Shown: positions 37,239 through 47,101, counted from the stretch's first letter. The stretch is 64,000 bases of DNA from a bacterium (GCA_004298675.1 SCRI01000010.1:1-64000); one strand, 5' to 3'. Translations and numbers: made by a program. The notes: generated by a model from the letters alone, not told the origin.

Positions 37239-39905
37239 ATGCGCCTGTCCGCCCTCGTCCTCGCACTCACCCTGCTCGCCACGGCCGCCCCGGGCCGCGT
37301 CCCCGCGGCCACCGCGGACGTGGGCCTGCTGCGCGCCACGCTCCCTAACGGTCTGCGCGTGTTGATCGTGCGCGATACGTTGGCGCCGGTCGTCTCGACT
37401 GAGGTTTCGTACCTCGTCGGCTCCAGTGACGACCCCGCCGCGTTTCCGGGCTTGGCACACGCTCAAGAGCACATGCTCTTCCGCGGCACGCCCAACGTCT
37501 CGACCGATCAGCTCAACACCATCGCCACGGCGCTGGGCGGCGACTACAACGCCTTTACCCGGCCCACCGTGACGCAGTTCCTCTTCACCGTACCGGCCAA
37601 CGATCTAGGCATCGCGCTGCATCTGGAGGCGGACCGCATGCGCGACGTGTTGGACGCGCAGGCCCAGTGGCAAGACGAACGTGGCGCGATCGAGCAAGAG
37701 GTTGCGATGGACGAGTCGGCGCCGGGCTCCGACTTCTTCAACGACATGCGCGCGCGGGTGTATGCCGGTACCCGCTACGCGCGCGATCCGGTCGGCACCA
37801 AAGCCTCGTTCGACCATCTGACCGGCACGGAGCTGAAGCGCTTCTACCGCACCTGGTACGCCCCCAATAACGCCATCCTCGTGGTTGCGGGCGCGCTCGA
37901 CCCCAACCAAACGCTGGCGCAGATCACGGCGCTCTTCGCGGGGCTACCGCGGCGAGCCGTGCCCGCGCGCGCCCCCGTCCACATCCTGCCCGTCCGCCGC
38001 ATGGTGGTGCGCCGCACCACGACGCTGCCCTACCCGCTGGCGGCTGTGGGATACGTGCTGCCCGGCGTTAACAGTAAGGATTACGTCACCTCGTTCCTGC
38101 TCCAGGCAGTGCTCAACGGAGAGCGCGGTCCGCTACGGGCGCTGACCACGCAGGGCCTGGCCATCGGGTCGGGTTTTCAGGCCGAGCCGGCGCTCCCGGA
38201 GAGCCAACTTGGCTACGCCGTCGCCGCCGTCGCACCGGGACAGAATCCCTGGGTGATGACTGAACGGCTGGAGGCGATCACGGCGCGCTATGCGCGCGAA
38301 GGGGTCCCCGCCGATCTCTTCGAGGCCACCAAACGCCGCGTCATCGCCGATCAATTACTCAGCCGCAACTCCATCACCGACCTCGCGACCGACTGGTCCG
38401 ACGTGCTCGCCGTCGACAAGGAGCCCTCGATCGAGCACGAGATCGAACTCCTGCGCGGCGTCACCCTAGCCGACGTCGACCGTCTGGCCAAACTCTACTT
38501 CCAACCTGCGCACGCGATCGTCGGCGCGCTCACGCCAACCTACCGCGCGGGCGCGGAGCAGCAGCACGAGAAACCCTCGGAGACGCTGCTGCCGCAACGC
38601 CCCGCCGGCAACGTCATGCTGCCGGTCTGGGCCCAGCCGGCGCTGAGCGACGCGGACGTCCCGCAGCCCTCACTGCGCCCCACAGTAAGCGACCTCCCCA
38701 ATGGTATCCGCCTGATCGTGCAGCCCGAGTCGATCTCGCATTCGGTCTTTCTCTTCGGCGGCATCGATAGTGAGCCGCCGCTGCAGGAACCGCGCGGCAG
38801 CGACGGCATCTCCGCCGTCCTCGAAGGCATCTTCGACTACGGCACCGCCACGCAGACCCGCGACCAGTTTCAGCGCGGTTTGGAGGAGATCGCCGCGCGC
38901 GAAGACGCAGGCTCGCACTTCTCGCTGCAGGTCACGAGCGATGCCTTCGATCGCGGCGTGCAGTTGCTGGCGGACAACGAACTGCACCCCCGCTTCGACG
39001 AGGAGAGCTTTCGCGCGGCCCAACGCCAAGCCGCGGGCAACGCCGCTGCCTCGCTCTCGGGCTCGCACGTGATCGCCCTCCACAAACTGGATGCGAAACT
39101 GCTGCCCGCGAACGATCCGGGTCTACGCGTCGCCACGCCGCCAAGCATCGAAGCGCTCGCGCTCGATCAGGTACGAAGCTACTACGCAGCGGCCTTCCGC
39201 CCCGATCTCACGACCATCGTAGTCATCGGTGACGTCACGCCGGAGCACGCCCGCCGTGTGATCGAGCATGACTTTGGCGCGTGGAAAGCAACGGGACCAA
39301 AGCCCGATCTTACCTATCCAGCCGTCGCGCTCAACGCCCCGGGCGAGATCAAGCTCACACCGCAAACGATGCAGCAGGATGCGGTAACGTTAGCGGAGCT
39401 GATCGCGATCAAGCGCGACGATCCGTCGCGCTACGCGCTGACGTTGGGCAACGCCGTGCTGGGCGGCGGCGCCGCGGGTCCGCTGACGAGTCTGCTCTTT
39501 CGCGACCTGCGCATGAACACAGGCCTGGTCTATCAGGTGAACACCGCGCTCTCGATCGGACCCACGCGCTCGCGCTTCGAGATCACCTATGCGTCGGCGC
39601 CGGACAACGCCGCCCAGGCTCGCATGCTGGTGGATCGCGACCTGCGCCGGATGCAGCAGACGCCGATCGCGCAAGCAGAGCTCGCGCTGACGAAAGCGGC
39701 ACTGCTGCGGCGCACCCTCGTCGATGCCTCCGCTGAGGATGCCATCGCCGGAGGCCTGCTGCGGCGTTCGATCGAGGGTCTGCCGCTGGACGAGCCGGCC
39801 GTTGCCGCACAGCGCATCAAAGCCACCACCGCCGAGCAGATTCGCGACGCGTTCGCGCGCTGGATCCGCCCCGGCGGCTTCGTCCAGCTCACCGAGGGAC
39901 CCTAA
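37239..39905 (+). CDS. Secreted M16-family zinc peptidase (two-domain)
   Basis: 888 residues with a signal peptide (MRLSALVLALTLLATAAPG). First M16 domain with the inverted zinc motif HAQEH at 74-78 (AHAQEHMLFRGTPN) and downstream Glu in IEQEVAMDE; the second, inactive-looking domain begins near residue 485 (LPNGIRLIVQPES) and has lost HxxEH. This arrangement is that of periplasmic M16B/pitrilysin-like proteases that degrade peptides. The 3' end overlaps pxpA by four bases (convergent). Spacing of 13 bases to the hotdog gene suggests an operon. Confidence 0.92.
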   Translation: MRLSALVLALTLLATAAPGRVPAATADVGLLRATLPNGLRVLIVRDTLAPVVSTEVSYLVGSSDDPAAFPGLAHAQEHMLFRGTPNVSTDQLNTIATALGGDYNAFTRPTVTQFLFTVPANDLGIALHLEADRMRDVLDAQAQWQDERGAIEQEVAMDESAPGSDFFNDMRARVYAGTRYARDPVGTKASFDHLTGTELKRFYRTWYAPNNAILVVAGALDPNQTLAQITALFAGLPRRAVPARAPVHILPVRRMVVRRTTTLPYPLAAVGYVLPGVNSKDYVTSFLLQAVLNGERGPLRALTTQGLAIGSGFQAEPALPESQLGYAVAAVAPGQNPWVMTERLEAITARYAREGVPADLFEATKRRVIADQLLSRNSITDLATDWSDVLAVDKEPSIEHEIELLRGVTLADVDRLAKLYFQPAHAIVGALTPTYRAGAEQQHEKPSETLLPQRPAGNVMLPVWAQPALSDADVPQPSLRPTVSDLPNGIRLIVQPESISHSVFLFGGIDSEPPLQEPRGSDGISAVLEGIFDYGTATQTRDQFQRGLEEIAAREDAGSHFSLQVTSDAFDRGVQLLADNELHPRFDEESFRAAQRQAAGNAAASLSGSHVIALHKLDAKLLPANDPGLRVATPPSIEALALDQVRSYYAAAFRPDLTTIVVIGDVTPEHARRVIEHDFGAWKATGPKPDLTYPAVALNAPGEIKLTPQTMQQDAVTLAELIAIKRDDPSRYALTLGNAVLGGGAAGPLTSLLFRDLRMNTGLVYQVNTALSIGPTRSRFEITYASAPDNAAQARMLVDRDLRRMQQTPIAQAELALTKAALLRRTLVDASAEDAIAGGLLRRSIEGLPLDEPAVAAQRIKATTAEQIRDAFARWIRPGGFVQLTEGP

Positions 39906-40690
39906 GCAACAGCCGCCTGCCGGACGACCTCCGCCATCGTCGCGATGCGCACGCCGGCCTGCTCCAAGCCCGCCCGCAGGCGCGCCGCCAGATCGGCCGC
40001 GCCGGGCGTATCGCCGTGCGTGCAGATCGTATGCACCGGAATCTCCAGCACCGTGCCGTCGACCGCGCGCACGTGCCCGTCGAGCACCATCGCTACGGCA
40101 CGCTCCACGACGCGCACGGGATCGGTGATCACGGCACCCGCAACGCGGCGCGAGACCAGCGTGCCGTCGGCGTTGTACTCGCGGTCGGCAAAAACTTCGT
40201 AGGCCACGCGCATCCCCGCGGCGCGCGCGGCTTTGGCGAACTCTCCGCCGTACGCCACCACCAGCAACTCGGGGTCGAAATCCTTGACACCAGCCACGAT
40301 GGCGTCCGCCAGCACGCGATTCGTCATCGCGAGGTTGTTGAGCTGCCCGTGCGGCTTCACGTGTGCAAGCGCAACGCCGGCACGGCGGCAGAAGCCCCAC
40401 AGCGCACCGATCTGATAGAGTACGTCGGTGCGTGCCTCGTCGGGCGTCACGTCCAAGTTGCGCCGGCCGAAGCCAACCAGATCGGGGAAGGCCGGATGCG
40501 CGCCCACCGCCACGCCGTGGCGCTTAGCCAACTCTACCGTGCGCGCCATGACGCGGGGATCCCCGCCGTGGAAGCCACAGGCTACATTGGCCGAAGAGAT
40601 CGAGGGAAACATGCGCTCGTCGTCGCCCATCTTCCAGGCGCCGAAGCTCTCGCCCATGTCACAGTTGAGATCTACCACTCGCTGGCCCAT
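39902..40690 (-). CDS. pxpA: 5-Oxoprolinase subunit A (LamB/YcsF family)
   Basis: With PxpB and PxpC, hydrolyses 5-oxoproline (pyroglutamate) to glutamate using ATP. 262 residues. The start VDLNCDMGESFG, ANVACGFHGGDP, GAHPAFPDLVGFGRR, KPHGQLNN and ICTHGDTPGA are all family signatures with metal and substrate residues. RBS GAAGGAG precedes the ATG. It lies 48 bases downstream of pxpC on the same strand. A metabolite-damage repair role is expected since pyroglutamate forms spontaneously from glutamine. Confidence 0.95.
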   Translation of the reverse strand: MGQRVVDLNCDMGESFGAWKMGDDERMFPSISSANVACGFHGGDPRVMARTVELAKRHGVAVGAHPAFPDLVGFGRRNLDVTPDEARTDVLYQIGALWGFCRRAGVALAHVKPHGQLNNLAMTNRVLADAIVAGVKDFDPELLVVAYGGEFAKAARAAGMRVAYEVFADREYNADGTLVSRRVAGAVITDPVRVVERAVAMVLDGHVRAVDGTVLEIPVHTICTHGDTPGAADLAARLRAGLEQAGVRIATMAEVVRQAAVA

Positions 40691-40738
40691 CGCAGTGCTC
40701 CTTCTCTAACGCGAGCGCCTTCGACGGCGCACGCGATT

Positions 40739-41878
40739 CTACTCGTCGGCGAGGATCGCGCAGACGGGCGCGTCCGCGCGCACCTCGCCGCCCTCCTCCA
40801 CGCTCGCACGCAGCATACGCCCGGCGATCGGAGCTAGCAGCGGACGGCGCTCACCCATCACTTCCAACTCCGCCAACGGCTCGCCGCACTCCACCCGCTC
40901 ACCCGCCGGGCGCACGGCACGCGCAACGGCCCAGCGCGGTGAGCGCAGCGTGACCGTGCGCTGCGCACGCCACGCCTCCAGCGCCTCACGTTCGTCCACG
41001 AGGCGCAGGCGCAGGCGATCCCCGGGCTTGCGTTGCGCGAGCGCGGGAAGATCGGCGGAGATCACGACGGCTACGGTGGGATAACCGCCGATCGAGCCGC
41101 GACCGCGCAGCAGCAGCAGCGGCTCCCCGCTCGAGGTGATCTCCACCGCGCCGATGGCCATGCCCTCGGAGATCTCACGTCCGGTGACCTCGGCCTCGAC
41201 GCGTGGGCCTCGCAGGCGCAGGCCTACACGATCGGAACGCGGGTCGACACGATACCACGTGTCGACCAAGCGGCGCAGCCCCGCGCTCTGCACGCCCCCA
41301 GCACGATGACCGGGGAGCACGCGTACCACCTCGCGCTCGAGCAGGGTCTGCGGCGGATCGAAACGCGCGTACTCCCCCAGCCGCGGGCGGGACGGCGGCG
41401 GCCCCAGCGCCAGCACGTCACCGGCGCGTAGCGCCCGCCCCGCCAGCCCGCCGATGCCCGCTAAGAGGTCGGTGGCGCGGCTGCCCAAGACCGTTGGCAC
41501 GTCGATGCCTCCGCTCACGGCGAGATAGGCCCGCACGCCGTGCCGCGCCGCCGCGCCGGCGATCCGGTCGCCCGCGCGCAGCAGGCGCTGCTCACCAGGT
41601 GACCACGCCACGCCGTTCAGCGTGCAAGAGAGATCGGCTCCGGCCAAGGCCGCCGGCCGCGCCCCCTCATCGCCGTCACCCACCACTTCCAGCGCCGGGG
41701 CCAGTAGCGTCAGCTCCAGCACGGCCGCGCCGTCGGAATTGCCGGCGATACGGTTGGCCCAGGCGGCGGCGCGTGTATCGAGCGCGCCGTTGATCATCAC
41801 GCCCAGATGCTCGTAGCCCAGCCGGCCGCGATCTTGAACGGTGGGGGCCAGCCCCGGTGCGATCACGCGGAGGCGCAT
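40739..41878 (-). CDS. pxpC: 5-Oxoprolinase subunit C fused to a lysine-less biotinyl-like domain
   Basis: 379 residues from ATG 41878. Residues 1-300 are PxpC/KipA-like: LAPTVQDRGRLGYEHLGV, ANRIAGNSDGAAVLE, LAVSGGIDVP, and SIGGYPTVAVV. Residues 321-379 add a biotinyl/lipoyl-type beta-barrel: GERVECGEPLAELEV, LLAPIAGRML and EEGGEVRADAPVCAI. At the hairpin where carrier proteins have the modified lysine (EAMKM) it reads EVMGE (339-343), so it cannot be biotinylated there. In urea carboxylase the KipI-KipA-like region is followed by such a carrier domain, so this looks like a degraded or repurposed fusion. It overlaps pxpB by 16 bases. Confidence 0.88.
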   Translation of the reverse strand: MRLRVIAPGLAPTVQDRGRLGYEHLGVMINGALDTRAAAWANRIAGNSDGAAVLELTLLAPALEVVGDGDEGARPAALAGADLSCTLNGVAWSPGEQRLLRAGDRIAGAAARHGVRAYLAVSGGIDVPTVLGSRATDLLAGIGGLAGRALRAGDVLALGPPPSRPRLGEYARFDPPQTLLEREVVRVLPGHRAGGVQSAGLRRLVDTWYRVDPRSDRVGLRLRGPRVEAEVTGREISEGMAIGAVEITSSGEPLLLLRGRGSIGGYPTVAVVISADLPALAQRKPGDRLRLRLVDEREALEAWRAQRTVTLRSPRWAVARAVRPAGERVECGEPLAELEVMGERRPLLAPIAGRMLRASVEEGGEVRADAPVCAILADE

Positions 41879-42588
41879 AGCCACTCCTCGCCGCGGGCCG
41901 ACGCGGCTTGCAATCTCTCGAAGTGCGCCTGATCGACGGCGTAAAAGCGCAGCAAGTCGCCGGGGGCCCACAGCACCGGAGGCTGCCGCTGCGCGCGAAA
42001 CGGAATGGCCGGCGTCAGCCCCAGCAGATGCCAACCGCCGGGACTAGCCGTTGGATAGACCGTGACCTGCTGTCCGGCGATCGCCACTGAACCCGGCGGC
42101 ACCGCGGCGCGGGGGGCGCCCCGGCGCGGCAGACGCAGCGGCTCCGGGAGGATACCGCAGAGCGGCTGGCCGGGGGTAAAGCCCACCGTGAAGATACGAA
42201 AGTCGAGCGAGGTGTGCAGCTCCACCACGCGCTCCACGCTCAAGCCGGTACGCTCGGCAACCGCCGCGAGGTCCTCCCCGGCATACCACACCGGCACCCG
42301 GAAGCGCCGTGCAGGCAAGACCTCGGACTCGCTCCGCGCCAGGCCGCGGCGCAAGCGGACGAGGATCTCGCCCCGCTCGATCGTCAGCGGATCGAACTCG
42401 ATCAGCAGTGTCGTGTACGAAGGGATCACGCCCCACACCCCCGGCAGCTCACCGCAACCAAGTAATGCATCCGCGGCGCGCGCGACGCGATGGACGCGCT
42501 CGTTGACGGCGGCATCCACCCGCTCGCCGAACTGCAGCAAGAGCGCGGCATCCCCTACGGCAAACTCATCCTGCCACGGCTTCTCCAA
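41863..42588 (-). CDS. pxpB: 5-Oxoprolinase subunit B (KipI-like)
   Basis: 241 residues from TTG 42588 with GGAGG seven bases upstream. Family motifs: GDAALLLQFGERVD, WGVIPSYTTLLIEFDPL, VPVWYAGEDLAAVA, VGFTPGQPLCGILPEPLRLPRR, and SPGGWHLLGLTP at the end. Together with PxpA and PxpC it forms the ATP-dependent oxoprolinase complex. First gene of the pxpB-pxpC-pxpA operon and divergent from the chemoreceptor. The 220-bp gap between them shows no clear element besides the start signals. Confidence 0.93.
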   Translation of the reverse strand: MEKPWQDEFAVGDAALLLQFGERVDAAVNERVHRVARAADALLGCGELPGVWGVIPSYTTLLIEFDPLTIERGEILVRLRRGLARSESEVLPARRFRVPVWYAGEDLAAVAERTGLSVERVVELHTSLDFRIFTVGFTPGQPLCGILPEPLRLPRRGAPRAAVPPGSVAIAGQQVTVYPTASPGGWHLLGLTPAIPFRAQRQPPVLWAPGDLLRFYAVDQAHFERLQAASARGEEWLCASA

Positions 42589-42808
42589 GCGCCTACCTCC
42601 GCCGCCCCACTCCCCCGCGCTTTCCTCACCATCCTGCCGGCCGCCAGCTTATCCGGGCGGGCACGGAGGTCACGCGAGTCTTAACACAAGCGCCAAGGGG
42701 CGGCTTGCGTGGAGGTGGTAGATAGCGGGTGAACGCCAGCAGTCGCGCCGCTCTCGGCACGATGGCGTTCTCATTGGTTCGGTCGAGCCGCCGGAGGACA
42801 ACTGAGCA

Positions 42809-44860
42809 ATGGAGCGCATGAGCTTGGAACGGGGACTCGTTATCGCCTTCGGCGTGGTACTCGCCGTGGTGGTAGCGATCGCGCCGCTGGCGATCTGGGC
42901 GGTGCTCTCGATCTCGTCGCGAGCGCAGGTGCTTCACACCACCATCATCCGCGCGCAGGTCGCCTACGCGCAGGTGGCCTCAGACGCCGATCTGCTGCGC
43001 GCCGCGCTGCTGGAGGCGGCCACGACGCCGGACAAGACGCGCGCCGCCGGCTCCGCGCGCGTGGTCAGCGAGATGCTCAAGCAGTTCCCGGACGATGCGC
43101 GCAAACTGCAGGAGGTCGCGAAGAGCGATCCCGACGTCGCCAAGCTCTTGGAGACGTTCCGCACCTCTGCCAGCGCCTACGACTTCGCTTCGCTGCCCGC
43201 GCTCTCGATGCTCGCAGCGGGGCAGCGCAGACAGGCGCAGCAGCTCATCGACGGTGCCTCCTATACGGCCTACCAGCAACAGAAGAGTGACGGCGATGCG
43301 CTGTTGACGGCCTTCAACTCCACGTCGGACACGCTCTGGGCCCAGCTCCTGCGGGCGCGTGCGATCGCCGTAGCCGTGCTCGTGGCGGGCGTCGCGCTGG
43401 CGTTCTTGGTAGCCTTACTGGTGAGCGCCTGGGTGCGGCGCATCGTGCTGCAAGGGATCGGACGCTGCTTGGAGACGTTCGAGGCGATGGAGCGCGGCGA
43501 TCTCACGCAGCGCATCGGCTGGGAAGGCGCCGACGTGCTGGGGCGTTTGGCTACCGCGGTCGACTCGCTGGCGGATCGCTTGAGCGCAATGATCGGCGCG
43601 ATCCAAAACGGCTCGACGACCGTGCTTCAGGCCAGTACCGAGGAGCGGCGCATTTCGCGCGAGCTCGACGAGCGCGTGCGCGAGGAGCTGCGGGCGCTAG
43701 AAGAGGCCAGCGGCATCTCCGCCGACGTCGGACGGAGCGCCGCCGGCGTCGCCGAGAGCGCCGGCCGCGTGGCCGGACGCGTGGCCGACGTCTCCGCGGC
43801 CGTGTCGGAGTTCGCCACCTCGATCAAGCAGATCGACTCGAACGTCTCCAGCCTCACCGCCGTCGTCCAACAGACCATCGTCGCCACGCAGGAGATGGCC
43901 GCGACCATCGTTCAGGTCGCCGGCAACGCCGACCGCGTGCGCGGCGAATCCGCCCAGACCGACCGTGAATTTCTCCAGGGGCGCGACGAAGTCGCGGCAC
44001 TCTCCGAGCGCGTGGGAAGCGTGCGTTCGACCGTCGCGGGCGTCATGAGCGAGATGGACGGACTCGACTCCGCCTCACGTCAAATCGGCGAGATACTCAA
44101 CCTCATCGAAGAGATCGCCGACCAAACGAATCTGCTCGCGCTCAACGCGGCCATCGAGGCCGCACGGGCCGGCGAGCACGGACGCGGCTTCGCCGTCGTG
44201 GCCGAAGAGGTGCGCAAACTGGCGGAGAAATCGTCGACGTCGACGCGCGAGATCGGCGCGCTGGTCACCGATATCAAGCGCCGCACTCACGCCGTGTTGG
44301 AGCGTGCCTCCACCGCCAACAAGGACGTACAGGCCAGCGCCGATTCAGCCGCCTCTGTCAATCGGACGATCGAGGCCATCGCCCAGCGCGTCTCGCAGAT
44401 GGCGCACCTGGTGGGCGAAATCAGCGTCGCCACTGCGCAGCAGGCGCAGGCCTCCGAGGAACTGGCAAAAGCCAGCGGCCAGATGGGCAAGATGGCGGAG
44501 GAGGCGACCAGCGCGGTCAGCCGGCAGACGGCGACGTCGAATCAGATTCTCGACGCCGTGACCGAGATCGAGCAGCGCACCGCCGAGACGGCGCGCGCCA
44601 GCGGCCAGCAGCGCAGCGCCGTCGAGGCGTTGATCGCGCGCGTCGAGCAGACCGCCGAGCTGAGCAAACAGAACGCGCTCGCGGTCACGGGCATGCGCCG
44701 CGCCAGCGAGCGAATGGAGGCGACGGCGGGGTCGCTCGGCGAGATGATCGAGCGTTTCACGGTCGCGTCGAACGCCGGCGCGAGCGACGCCATCGCGCTC
44801 GAGCGAACCATGGCGGTCCCGCCGCTAGGACCCGCGCCGCTGCAGGAACTGAAAGGCTGA
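42809..44860 (+). CDS. Methyl-accepting chemotaxis protein
   Basis: 683 residues. TM1 (residues 9-33), a periplasmic helical ligand domain (35-185), TM2 (about 185-212), a HAMP-like segment ([10 protein letters not shown]), then a long coiled coil with the hyperconserved tip [16 protein letters not shown]. The tip binds CheA and CheW. No consensus pentapeptide for CheR is seen at the C-terminus. No other chemotaxis gene is adjacent, so this is an orphan receptor. The ligand is unknown. The unusually long cytoplasmic signalling helix suggests one of the longer MCP classes. Confidence 0.92.
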   Translation: MERMSLERGLVIAFGVVLAVVVAIAPLAIWAVLSISSRAQVLHTTIIRAQVAYAQVASDADLLRAALLEAATTPDKTRAAGSARVVSEMLKQFPDDARKLQEVAKSDPDVAKLLETFRTSASAYDFASLPALSMLAAGQRRQAQQLIDGASYTAYQQQKSDGDALLTAFNSTSDTLWAQLLRARAIAVAVLVAGVALAFLVALLVSAWVRRIVLQGIGRCLETFEAMERGDLTQRIGWEGADVLGRLATAVDSLADRLSAMIGAIQNGSTTVLQASTEERRISRELDERVREELRALEEASGISADVGRSAAGVAESAGRVAGRVADVSAAVSEFATSIKQIDSNVSSLTAVVQQTIVATQEMAATIVQVAGNADRVRGESAQTDREFLQGRDEVAALSERVGSVRSTVAGVMSEMDGLDSASRQIGEILNLIEEIADQTNLLALNAAIEAARAGEHGRGFAVVAEEVRKLAEKSSTSTREIGALVTDIKRRTHAVLERASTANKDVQASADSAASVNRTIEAIAQRVSQMAHLVGEISVATAQQAQASEELAKASGQMGKMAEEATSAVSRQTATSNQILDAVTEIEQRTAETARASGQQRSAVEALIARVEQTAELSKQNALAVTGMRRASERMEATAGSLGEMIERFTVASNAGASDAIALERTMAVPPLGPAPLQELKG

Positions 44861-44902
44861 CGCCGTATCCACCGCACACCACTTGACACGGAGCCATTTT
44901 CA

Positions 44903-45211
44903 ATGCGCCGTCTGTTTGTCGCACTTGTCACCGCACTCTCGATCCTCTCGTACGCCGCGGGCGCAAGCGCGGCCCCTGCTCCCGACGCAACGGTGGATCC
45001 CGCGCTCATTCCCGACGGCACGTACACCGTGACGGTGTCCAAGGTCGTCGATCCGCAACACGTGCTCGTGGTCATGCCCGGCAACATGAAGACCGAGCTC
45101 GCAGCGGCGCGCTCGTCGATCTCATTCGCGAAAGTGAAGGACGGCGACAGCCTCAAGATCTCGACGGGGAAGGGTAAGGTCCTCGTCTTCATGGACATGA
45201 CGCAGAAGTAG
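44903..45211 (+). CDS. Small secreted hypothetical protein
   Basis: 102 residues with a clear signal peptide (MRRLFVALVTALSILSYAAGASA-AP). The mature part is about 78 residues and beta-rich (GTYTVTVSKVVDPQHVLVVM, SLKISTGKGKVLVFMDM), perhaps an OB- or SH3-like fold. No family was recognised. TTGACA (44884) is near but no suitable -10 follows. It lies 42 bases downstream of the MCP gene. Export to the periplasm is the only inference. Confidence 0.6.
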   Translation: MRRLFVALVTALSILSYAAGASAAPAPDATVDPALIPDGTYTVTVSKVVDPQHVLVVMPGNMKTELAAARSSISFAKVKDGDSLKISTGKGKVLVFMDMTQK

Positions 45212-45223
45212 GTCCTTGCGGGT

Positions 45224-45820
45224 CTAGTACCAGCCGTCGGCGAGCGCCGCTAGTTCACCCGCGGCGCGACGGCGCTCGCGCTCGTCGGAGGTCAGAACGC
45301 CGACGCGTGAGCCCAACGCGCGCTCGAAGGCCGCGCGCCGTTCCTGCTTGGCGGCGGTCAAGGCTTCGATCTCGCTGCGCGTGAGTTGAGCCACCAGCGT
45401 CGTGTTGACCTCCCCGCGCAACCGCGCAATCTCCCGCCGTCCCCGGTCGGCGGCGTCGGCACAGCGGATACCATCGGCATGCGAGAGACCATCGGCGGGC
45501 GGCACGTAGGTGTCGAGCGGATCGAAGTTCCCGAACTCTCTAGCGAAGCGCCGGTAGATCGCGTCGATCTCGCGCCGTACGTGCTCGCGAACCTCGTGTG
45601 CGCTGGCGCGGAAACCCGCCATCAGACGCAGCATCTCCTCGGCCTTGGCCGCGGGCAGCGTGGAGCGCACGGCGGCGCGATAGCGCCGGTCGGCACCGTC
45701 CAGATCGGCCACGATCGGTGCGAACGACTGCGCGAGCGCCGGCTCTTCCTCCGGCGCGAGGTCGAGACGGGCGCAGGCGGCCGCCGCCAGGGCGGCCGCG
45801 AGGTGAAGCTCGGTATTCAT
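45224..45820 (-). CDS. Helical hypothetical protein
   Basis: 198 residues from ATG 45820; an upstream in-frame ATG at 45895 would overlap the divergent gene, so the shorter form is preferred. An Ala-rich N-terminal segment may be a weak signal or helix (LHLAAALAAAACARLDL). The rest is charged and strongly helical (EEMLRLMAGFRASAHEVREHVRREIDA split across helices; then RGEVNTTLVAQLTRSEIEALTAAKQ). It resembles generic periplasmic 'LTxxQ-like' coiled proteins but no family can be claimed. Confidence 0.5.
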   Translation of the reverse strand: MNTELHLAAALAAAACARLDLAPEEEPALAQSFAPIVADLDGADRRYRAAVRSTLPAAKAEEMLRLMAGFRASAHEVREHVRREIDAIYRRFAREFGNFDPLDTYVPPADGLSHADGIRCADAADRGRREIARLRGEVNTTLVAQLTRSEIEALTAAKQERRAAFERALGSRVGVLTSDERERRRAAGELAALADGWY

Positions 45821-45865
45821 CGCGCGCGCCTTCGCTGCCGGGTTGCCCTTCCCATCGCGGGCCGC

Positions 45866-45871
45866 TAGACT
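45866..45871 (+). promoter_or_regulatory. Candidate -10 box for a leaderless mRNA
   Basis: TAGACT, six bases, then ATG 45878. No Shine-Dalgarno is visible and the start site would fall on or beside the ATG. Confidence 0.4.
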
Positions 45872-45877
45872 GTGCTC

Positions 45878-46333
45878 ATGAGCAGTGAGAGGCAACTGCG
45901 CGAAGCCGCCAGCGCGGCGTTGCGGTACCTCGAAAACCTCGCTGCGCCGTCCGGCGAGGAGGATGCGCTCCGCACCGCAATCTCCCTGTTGCGTGCCGCG
46001 CTTGCGCCGCCGGTGTCCCCCGCCGAGCCGCCCGCGACGAAAGCCGCGGTGCCGGCGGAGGAGGATGCCCGCTACGCCGCGGTGCGCGACGCCTTGGGTC
46101 CGGATCTGCTGCGGCTAGCCGAACGGGCGAATCTCGACGAGACGTTCATTGCCGGCCGGCTCCTGGGCGCACGCGCCCCGTTTACCGCGACCGAAGTGGC
46201 GCTGGAATGCTTCGGCATGCCCAACAAACACGAGCGGGAGCGGATGGAGCAGGTGATCGAGGCCCTGGAGCGGGCGGGGCTGCTCGAGCGGCTGGACCCG
46301 GCCGGGACGCGCTGGCGCCCGCGCGCAGACTAG
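45878..46333 (+). CDS. Hypothetical protein with C-terminal winged-helix-like segment
   Basis: 151 residues from ATG 45878; a GTG at 45872 would add two residues but lies on the candidate -10 box spacer. Residues 1-50 form helices, a Pro/Ala linker follows, and residues 95-148 (FTATEVALECFGMPNKHERERM...ALERAGLLERLDPAGTRWR) look like a winged helix with the end 'GLLER...TRWRP'. That is typical of transcriptional regulators or DNA-binding accessory proteins. The family is not known. Divergent from the helical protein and convergent with the LolA-like gene. Confidence 0.5.
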   Translation: MSSERQLREAASAALRYLENLAAPSGEEDALRTAISLLRAALAPPVSPAEPPATKAAVPAEEDARYAAVRDALGPDLLRLAERANLDETFIAGRLLGARAPFTATEVALECFGMPNKHERERMEQVIEALERAGLLERLDPAGTRWRPRAD

Positions 46334-47038
46334 CTACGGCGCCCCGCTGCGCACGACGTGATCGCCGGCAGGCGCCGCGCTATCGATGCTCAAGCGGTAG
46401 CCGCTGAAGGTCGCGTGCGCGGTAGCCTTGATGCCGGGCATGGCGATCTCGGCTTCCTGCGAAAGCGGCAGCACGAACCCTTGCACCACCGCCGTGTGCT
46501 GCACGATATCGATGACGCCTCCGTGCTCGTAGCGAAAGCGCATGCGCGTGACGCTGCCGGTCGACGTGTCGATCGTCGCACGCGCCTCCGTGATCTCGCC
46601 CTTGATGCGCTCGTGCAGCAGCAGCTGCACGCTGTTGCCATCCTCCCCCACGACGGCGACAGCGTACTTCTGGGGCCAACTCGCGGGATCGAGCATCTCG
46701 CCCGTGACCTTTTGGTAGTTCTTCGCCAACGAGGGAACTTGCCGGAACGCGATCGTGTAGCGCCCCGGCCGCTCGTAGGTGCCGTTCCCGATCAAGTACG
46801 GCTGCAGCCACGGGAACGTGTGCATCGCGATCTTCACGCGCAGCTCGAAGGAGTAGCCCTCGAGCGCGGCGTTGCGCGCCGCCAGCAGCGCGAGCACGCG
46901 TGCAGCCTCAGGCGTCACCGGATCGGCGGGCGCCGCGCTCGCCGGCGGCGCAGGGGTGGGGGTGATCGCCTGCGCAGGGAGCAGGGTGCCCACCAGCGCC
47001 GCGACAAGGACAAAGAATCTCAACCAGCCTCTTGACAT
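46334..47038 (-). CDS. Secreted LolA/outer-membrane lipoprotein-sorting-like protein
   Basis: 234 residues. Signal peptide (LRFFVLVAALVGTLLPAQA-IT), a Pro/Ala spacer, then a beta-rich domain with ARNAALEGYSFELRVKIAMHTFPW and a TGSVTRMRFRYEHGGV repeat that fits the open-barrel LolA/LppX fold. A lipid-binding or lipoprotein-carrier role is possible. Its start codon is only about 30 bases from the palindromic operator shared with the MarR gene, so it is likely part of that regulon. The family name is uncertain. Confidence 0.6.
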   Translation of the reverse strand: MSRGWLRFFVLVAALVGTLLPAQAITPTPAPPASAAPADPVTPEAARVLALLAARNAALEGYSFELRVKIAMHTFPWLQPYLIGNGTYERPGRYTIAFRQVPSLAKNYQKVTGEMLDPASWPQKYAVAVVGEDGNSVQLLLHERIKGEITEARATIDTSTGSVTRMRFRYEHGGVIDIVQHTAVVQGFVLPLSQEAEIAMPGIKATAHATFSGYRLSIDSAAPAGDHVVRSGAP

Positions 47039-47069
47039 CGTCGCTTTCGTTTCTTAAACTTAACCCATT

Positions 47070-47091
47070 GAAAGTTTAGCACTAAACTTTC
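47070..47091. promoter_or_regulatory. Perfect 22-bp palindrome, MarR operator candidate
   Basis: Arms GAAAGTTTAG and CTAAACTTTC separated by CA. A third half-site, TAAACTT, lies at 47055-47061. The site sits between the divergent LolA-like gene and marR, and overlaps the promoter at 47073-47101, so binding would block transcription. Confidence 0.75.
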
Positions 47092-47101
47092 TCACTGTAA
47101 A
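47073..47101 (-). promoter_or_regulatory. Promoter for the LolA-like gene, overlapped by the operator
   Basis: Minus strand TTTACA (47101-47096), a 17-base spacer and TAAACT (47078-47073). The palindrome covers the -10 box and the spacer. Confidence 0.5.
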
